Below, piece after piece: positions 1 to 6,500 of a DNA stretch of 6,500 bases; positions within the stretch are counted from its first letter, which is position 1; every line of letters starts with the position of its first letter. Below the pieces are notes generated by a model. The model saw only the letters and a program-made list of their open reading frames with translations, was not told the origin of the DNA and did not search any database. Where the stretch lies: assembly GCA_003695005.1 (NCBI GenBank), contig RFJE01000047.1, forward strand, positions 1-6,500. Reading direction: 5' to 3'. Origin of the DNA: Candidatus Hydrogenedentota bacterium. Its GTDB lineage: Bacteria > Spirochaetota > Leptospiria > Turneriellales > J094. The translations under genes were made by a program, and so were the position numbers.

Positions 1-98
1 GGACAGGGGTTCTTGCTAAAACATTACCAGTGTATTCCATACGCAAAAGTTGAAAGTAGAGCTACCATGTAAAGGTTTTGTACGCAAGTCTATATTAA
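1..98. other. Left window edge, no assignable gene
   Basis: Two plus-strand frames are open from the edge: one ends at a TAA at 70-72 (last residues VESRATM) and one at a TGA at 51-53 (last residues PVYSIRKS). Either could be the tail of a gene converging on the lipoprotein gene, but the fragments are too short (23 and 16 residues) to recognise or to choose between. On the minus strand a 13-residue frame starting at 40 runs off the edge without a ribosome binding site. No RNA gene or repeat is visible here. Confidence 0.3.
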
Positions 99-129
99 GT
101 TTGGCGGGAACATCCATGTCCCGCCAAAC
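99..129 (-). terminator. Hairpin terminator behind the lipoprotein gene
   Basis: Positions 99-109 (GTTTGGCGGGA) and 119-129 (TCCCGCCAAAC) are perfect reverse complements, giving an 11-bp GC-rich stem with a 9-base loop. It begins one base after the TGA stop (131-133) of the minus-strand lipoprotein gene. On the minus strand the stem is followed by TTAATATAGACTT, which is only a weak T tract; on the plus strand the stem is followed by ATCAAGG, with no T tract. The position and orientation fit an intrinsic terminator, or a transcript 3'-end stabilising hairpin, for the lipoprotein mRNA. If a gene converges from the left edge, the hairpin could serve both. Confidence 0.6.
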
Positions 130-130
130 A

Positions 131-3100
131 TCAAGGACAAGCACCACCGCCTAATGCCGAATCCGATCCCCAAGTTGGTGATGCTAATGTAAAATCACTA
201 GCCTTTCCTGGAGAGGAATCACAGTAATTGCCCACTGAATCCCGTACCCGTTGGTACGAATTCCCCGTAACAGCAGTGCTTAAACTATCATTATCTTGTA
301 CTGCCAAACCTTGTAAAATCGAATCAGCATCTGTCGAGCAATTAACAATTCCTGTATTGTCCCAAATGCTTCCATCATAAATAGCGCAGTAATCGGTTCT
401 ACCCGTTGCACTCACCCCTCCATCATTATTGGAAAAAGCAATGGCATCTTGGATACTCGTACCACTAGAATCCGTTACTAAGACTACATTATCCGTGTTT
501 GTAAGACCTGTATCGTTAGACCACCAATCCCATGCGGTATCGTAATTTTCCGGATACGTAGCACTGGCATATTGGTTTTTTGCCGTGGTTTCATTCCCTG
601 AAGAAGCGGTATTGCAGTTTGTAGTATCGGTAGAGTCTAAATGAACTACAATAATGTCACCTGCACTTACTATAAAAGAACTAAAAGTAACTAATACGGT
701 ATCGGTCAGCTGTCCCCCTTCAATTACTTTAATCCCGTTCATATCTCCACCTGTTATTACGCGAAGCTCTATTAAATCACAACCACTTGATAGACGAGAA
801 TTTAATTCGGATATTTTTACTGTGGCTGCAGCGGCAGGATAGCCAAATGTAGCAGTATTGGTAGTTAAGGATGTACTCCCCGCACTCGCTACAACATTGC
901 TGACATAAACAGTATAAGATGTTCCACTTGTTTGTGAGGATGTGGTTAAAGTAACAATATTTCCACTTAAACTAGCAGCCGTAACCGTTAAATCCGGAGT
1001 ATTGCAATTTCCATCAAAAGTCAAAGCAATACAATAGTTTGAAGCATTTTCTGCCCCATCTGACCCTGTTCCACTTTTTGGAGTCCTATTAAACGTAACT
1101 GTTAATGCTGTAGAGGTTGTAGCGGTCGCTCCTATCACATTAAATGGCAACGCAGGATTACTTGACCCTGGACTACAGCCACTATCTACCCTTCTTACAA
1201 AATCTGTACTATTATTGTTTGTATCGGCACCATCCACAACTCTGCTAATACATTCATCATTATTTCCAGGTAAATCAGGAGCAGCAGTAGATTCGTTAAC
1301 ACTTGCCGTACCCCAGCCAACAAAATCAATGACGTTTTCATGAATACTACTGGAAACAAGCTTACCTTCCCAAAACGTGAGCGCAACACAATCATTCGAA
1401 TTTATATTTAATACATCTGAAACATTATCCGGAGTAAAGTTTGAGCAAGCCGTTGCATTCCAATTCTTATCACCAACGGTATAAAAACTGTTACCCATAA
1501 TATCACCAGATAAGTCAATTACAGATGTCCCGAATCCCTGACTACTAATAGAACAATCGGAATCCCTGTTTAAATACATACCTGCTAGTGAAATGGTCTC
1601 TGGATTAGGATTGTATATTTCTACATAATCATTTGCCGCATCTGCACCACAGTTAGCCCTTACTTCATTAATAACAAGATTATTTGCATACCATTTAGCT
1701 GAATCCGATATTCCATTTGCAGAGACTACAATTGTATCTCCAGAAGAAACTTTAATGGCATTTCCCCCTGTTATTGAAGTCGTAAACGAAAAGCTTCCTT
1801 TAAATACCCCTGTATTGTTAGCAGTCTCCGTTAATATCAGATTCAGTCCTGCGGGGTCAGAAGAAGAACTTACCTGGATAATCACAGTATCAGGTGAAGA
1901 TGTTATATCAGCTTCATTGTCTGTATAAGTCACCTTTGCAACTCCATTTGGAGTTGAACTATCTGTGGTAAAATAATATGGTCTATTTAACATTAAACTT
2001 TTAGCTCTTAAAATCCCCGGTGAGGCAAAAGTAAATTTTCTAAACCCTTGAGCAACGTATACATTTTGCTCCACGGTCAAAGTATTGGTCATCCAGTTTT
2101 GAACACTTGTTCCATCCCAATTACCGGTTGTATTAATTCGCTCCATAGACCTACGACCTGCATTTTTTGCTTTATCATTGAGCAGGTTCAGGCCCGTAAT
2201 AGAATTCATTGTGCCAGCATACGTAGAAAATGATTCATATGTAGAATCACCGTCAGCATCTAAATTTCCTGCTGTATCTACAATTGTACCATCCCCATCG
2301 GTTAAGACACATATAATTGTACTATTGCTAATAGACAATGAAGAAACCGTATAGTGTGCCGAAGATATGGCACCATCTTTATTATCGGCAATTACAAATA
2401 AACTGTTGGCAGGGATTACCGCTCCCCCGGGTATGGTTATACTATTTGTACCACAGCTAATTTTCCATCCACTTAAATTAATGGTGTCGGAAGTTGTATT
2501 ATAAAGCTCAATCATTTCATCGGATGAATTCGAAGTCCCCGAATCTGTGTAAGATCCCTGCCACAAAATTTCATTGATTACCACTTCGTGATTGTTCGGT
2601 GTAGCAATATCTGCTCCCTGGCTAGAAATCGGAATGGCCTTTGCTGCTAAACTATCTAAATAAGCCGCTACTTGCTTCGAAGCATACTCTCCTTTAAGGA
2701 TTAGTAAAACAGAATCATCGCTACTATCAGCTTTTGAACGCAAAGCTCCAAAATATAAAACAACACGTTGTTCTGCGAGACCTTCATCTAGCAAAAATAC
2801 ATTGAGCCCAGGACCTGTTAAATTGCTAAAAAGCTGCTTTTTCTCAATCGAAGAGTTTAAGCCTGTAACTTCACTTCCTTCTTCAAAGAGGGCACCCGAA
2901 TCAAAAATACCGGAAATTGTAAGACCTTTTTCGGCCCTTGCATTGAGCACATCTTTTAAATTATATTGCACTTTCGAGTTGGTCTCTAAAAAGCTAGTAG
3001 AGTATAACCGAATTTTCGAAGTACTGTCTTCTATTTCGCCTGCAAGGACTTCTAGTGGATCTTCTTGAGGCCCCCAATAAATCCCAATCACTTGGTCAAA

Positions 3101-3709
3101 CACAGTAAATTTTGTATCAAAATCTACTTTTCCTTTACGACTACCAAACATCCCTTCTTGCAATAAATTCATCTCACTGCGAAATTCGCGGCCAAGTCCA
3201 TAAATATCGGTTCCAATGCGAAGTGCCATTTGAGGCCTTTCATTCAGCTGCGTACTCTGTGGCGGCCCCGAAGAAATCCAAATTTGCCTTTCATCCGACA
3301 AACAAAAATTATGACGCATAACACCGCTACCTACATTGCCATAAAAAATTTCTGCCTGTGGCCCATATCCCGTTTTAAAACCAGCATCTTTTAAAGCATT
3401 ATAGCCTGTATCTGCGGAATAAGAATCCCCTTCAAAAGCAATTCGTACTTTAGCGCCCCGCGATTTAGCCGCTTTAATCTCATCAATAATACTGTTTTCC
3501 GAAAGTTCTGTAAATGCACAATCTAGAGCATAGGTAGAATCCGAAATCACTTCTTTTAAAGCATTTAAAATTCCACCGTCATTTTTTGACTCTATCGAAG
3601 AAAAGTACATTTCAAAACGATCATAAGATTTTTCGGGCTCACCAAAGGGTGACCGTTTACAAGATTGAATAAGAAAGATTGCAAGAAAAAACCATAATAC
3701 TTTTTTCAT
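131..3709 (-). CDS. Large exported lipoprotein: degenerate PLD-like module plus three lamin-tail and two Ig-like modules
   Basis: This 1192-residue protein starts with a lipoprotein signal (MKK, hydrophobic 4-14, lipobox LIQSC, lipidated Cys17). Q at -2 makes the lipobox loose, as is common in spirochaetes. Modules, by my reading: a phospholipase D-like region (about 31-355) with helix/strand segments ending RGAKVRIAFEG at 84-94; LTD1 (about 376-541, VVINEILW, MIELYN, LSGW); an Ig-like module (about 577-667) with LTETANNTGVFKGSF; LTD2 (about 677-852, LVINEV, YVEIYNP, SPGSSN); an SbsA/Big_5-type Ig-like module (855-957); and LTD3 (963-1192, VKISELN, DLIELR, SSPG). In the PLD part the HxKxxxxD motif has become R132, N134, D139, and GS has become S146-S147. 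No second HKD motif is seen, so hydrolase activity is doubtful. Residues after about 370 are rich in Ser, Thr, Asn and Asp and poor in Lys and Arg, and 18 cysteines follow Cys17. Likely role: a membrane-anchored surface or periplasmic binding protein, ligand unknown. The start is fixed by the signal peptide, although no good ribosome binding site precedes it. The gene is monocistronic in this window and divergent from the next gene. Confidence 0.92.
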   Translation of the reverse strand: MKKVLWFFLAIFLIQSCKRSPFGEPEKSYDRFEMYFSSIESKNDGGILNALKEVISDSTYALDCAFTELSENSIIDEIKAAKSRGAKVRIAFEGDSYSADTGYNALKDAGFKTGYGPQAEIFYGNVGSGVMRHNFCLSDERQIWISSGPPQSTQLNERPQMALRIGTDIYGLGREFRSEMNLLQEGMFGSRKGKVDFDTKFTVFDQVIGIYWGPQEDPLEVLAGEIEDSTSKIRLYSTSFLETNSKVQYNLKDVLNARAEKGLTISGIFDSGALFEEGSEVTGLNSSIEKKQLFSNLTGPGLNVFLLDEGLAEQRVVLYFGALRSKADSSDDSVLLILKGEYASKQVAAYLDSLAAKAIPISSQGADIATPNNHEVVINEILWQGSYTDSGTSNSSDEMIELYNTTSDTINLSGWKISCGTNSITIPGGAVIPANSLFVIADNKDGAISSAHYTVSSLSISNSTIICVLTDGDGTIVDTAGNLDADGDSTYESFSTYAGTMNSITGLNLLNDKAKNAGRRSMERINTTGNWDGTSVQNWMTNTLTVEQNVYVAQGFRKFTFASPGILRAKSLMLNRPYYFTTDSSTPNGVAKVTYTDNEADITSSPDTVIIQVSSSSDPAGLNLILTETANNTGVFKGSFSFTTSITGGNAIKVSSGDTIVVSANGISDSAKWYANNLVINEVRANCGADAANDYVEIYNPNPETISLAGMYLNRDSDCSISSQGFGTSVIDLSGDIMGNSFYTVGDKNWNATACSNFTPDNVSDVLNINSNDCVALTFWEGKLVSSSIHENVIDFVGWGTASVNESTAAPDLPGNNDECISRVVDGADTNNNSTDFVRRVDSGCSPGSSNPALPFNVIGATATTSTALTVTFNRTPKSGTGSDGAENASNYCIALTFDGNCNTPDLTVTAASLSGNIVTLTTSSQTSGTSYTVYVSNVVASAGSTSLTTNTATFGYPAAAATVKISELNSRLSSGCDLIELRVITGGDMNGIKVIEGGQLTDTVLVTFSSFIVSAGDIIVVHLDSTDTTNCNTASSGNETTAKNQYASATYPENYDTAWDWWSNDTGLTNTDNVVLVTDSSGTSIQDAIAFSNNDGGVSATGRTDYCAIYDGSIWDNTGIVNCSTDADSILQGLAVQDNDSLSTAVTGNSYQRVRDSVGNYCDSSPGKASDFTLASPTWGSDSALGGGACP

Positions 3710-3794
3710 ACCAAATTATTATGTCCGTAGCTGCGCTGTAAAGGCCATTTTTCAGAAGGTAAAGCTTTTGACGTCGTATCTCGTTTTTCGGAAA

Positions 3795-3819
3795 GTTCCT
3801 TATCATAAGAATAAGGAGT
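3795..3819 (+). promoter_or_regulatory. Possible hairpin sequestering the acyl-CoA dehydrogenase ribosome binding site
   Basis: TCCTTAT (3797-3803) is the exact reverse complement of ATAAGGA (3811-3817), giving a 7-bp stem with a 7-base loop. Two G-U wobbles (3796-3818, 3795-3819) extend it to 9 pairs. The 3' arm contains nearly the whole AAGGAG ribosome binding site. In the mRNA this would mask the site until the AU-rich stem opens. The pairing is seen directly; a regulatory function is inference, and it needs a transcript that starts upstream of 3795. Confidence 0.4.
3813..3818 (+). promoter_or_regulatory. Ribosome binding site of the acyl-CoA dehydrogenase gene
   Basis: AAGGAG lies 6 bases before the ATG at 3825. 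This is a strong match with ideal spacing and settles the start codon. The same bases form the 3' arm of the hairpin at 3795-3819. Confidence 0.85.
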
Positions 3820-3824
3820 GAATT

Positions 3825-6291
<2,467 letters not shown>

Positions 6292-6329
6292 ATTCTAACA
6301 TTCAGATGCCGAATAAGGGTTACGGGAAA

Positions 6330-6500
6330 ATGAGCTTTCGAAAAGCCATTTTCCCACTTATGAGTTTATTTTTCTTTGTGGCCATTTATGTTATTTTCTT
6401 TAGTGACAATGGCCTCATTATGATGTTTCAGTTAAAGGCGCAAAAAAATAAACTTGTACAGCAAATAGAGGCTTTAAAAAAGAAAAAAGAAAATTTAGAA
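6330..6500 (+). CDS. FtsB/DivIC-type septum formation initiator, 5' part
   Basis: Only the first 57 residues are in the window; the frame is open to the right edge. The protein has a short basic N-terminus (MSFRK), one membrane segment (about 6-24, IFPLMSLFFFVAIYVIFF), the family's Gly just outside the membrane (DNGL at 26-29), then a Lys/Gln/Leu-rich coiled coil (LKAQKNKLVQQIEALKKKK). This is the layout of FtsB/DivIC, a bitopic division protein that pairs with FtsL and FtsQ/DivIB through its coiled coil. The position after enolase agrees with the eno-ftsB order known from proteobacteria. I prefer ATG 6330 because AAGGG (6315-6319) lies 10 bases upstream; an in-frame ATG at 6306 adds eight residues (MPNKGYGK) but has no ribosome binding site before it. 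The gap from enolase is 38 bp (14 bp with the earlier start), with no terminator. The symbol is left blank because ftsB and divIC cannot be told apart from this fragment. Confidence 0.8.
   Translation, partial: MSFRKAIFPLMSLFFFVAIYVIFFSDNGLIMMFQLKAQKNKLVQQIEALKKKKENLE

Larger units (their letters stand above)
3710..3824. promoter_or_regulatory. Divergent intergenic region
   Basis: These 115 bp separate the start codons of the lipoprotein gene (minus) and the acyl-CoA dehydrogenase gene (plus), so both promoters are expected here. I see a good -35-like TTGACG at 3768-3773 on the plus strand, but nothing close to TATAAT at 16-18 bases downstream (GAAAGT at 3791). On the minus strand, TTTACA (3742-3737) is followed by AT-rich TAATAA, but that box lies so near the start codon that transcription would begin inside or at the gene. 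Neither promoter can be called with confidence. A short hairpin at 3795-3819 covers the plus-strand ribosome binding site. Confidence 0.45.

Noticed and set aside
1..72. Possible C-terminal end of a plus-strand gene entering from the left
   Set aside because: Two different frames are open to the edge (stops at 51-53 and 70-72). Neither has a recognisable sequence, so no gene is called.
2802..3068. 88-codon plus-strand open frame inside the lipoprotein gene
   Set aside because: It is antisense to the PLD-like module, with no family resemblance and no ribosome binding site. Other short antisense frames at 654-842, 2048-2233 and 3112-3321 are rejected for the same reasons.
131..3709. Tandem DNA repeats in the Ser/Thr-rich part of the lipoprotein gene
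   Set aside because: The protein modules recur in type, but I found no repeated nucleotide blocks. The modules are too diverged to be called repeats.
3713..3742. Minus-strand promoter TTTACA with TAATAA/TAATTT for the lipoprotein gene
   Set aside because: The spacing is 15 or 18 bases, and transcription would begin at or inside the start codon. It is not convincing.
3768..3796. Sigma70 promoter from TTGACG at 3768
   Set aside because: The -35 match is good, but at 16-18 bases spacing there is only GGAAAG/GAAAGT/AAAGTT, nothing close to TATAAT.

Overview
The window is a chromosomal segment of low to moderate GC from a Gram-negative-type bacterium. A spirochaete of the Leptospira group is the best guess. 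The clues are a large exported lipoprotein with a loose, spirochaete-like lipobox, an enolase whose C-terminal segment reads [14 protein letters not shown] (like leptospiral enolases as I recall them), an eno-ftsB-type gene order, and AAGGAG ribosome binding sites. This placement is inference; no rRNA or other marker gene is present.

Layout: positions 1-98 hold only the left edge and no gene I can assign. A perfect 11-bp hairpin (99-129) lies directly behind the stop codon of a minus-strand gene that fills 131-3709. That gene encodes a 1192-residue lipoprotein. It has a phospholipase D-like N-terminal module with damaged HKD motifs, followed by three lamin-tail (LTD) modules separated by two Ig-like modules. 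A 115-bp divergent intergenic region (3710-3824) follows. On the plus strand come an acyl-CoA dehydrogenase (3825-4997), enolase (5008-6291) and the 5' part of an FtsB/DivIC-type septum protein (6330 to the right edge). These three are closely spaced and look like one transcription unit.

How the genes relate: the plus-strand genes are housekeeping functions (fatty acyl-CoA oxidation, glycolysis, division) that appear to share a transcript rather than a pathway. The enolase ribosome binding site overlaps the dehydrogenase stop codon. The dehydrogenase ribosome binding site can be paired into a hairpin with the bases just upstream, which would allow translational control. The divergent lipoprotein has no evident functional link to them.

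I see no CRISPR array, insertion sequence, tRNA, rRNA, prophage or defence system. The part that deserves attention is the lipoprotein, an apparent pseudoenzyme/adhesive fusion with 18 evenly spaced cysteines outside the lipidated one.
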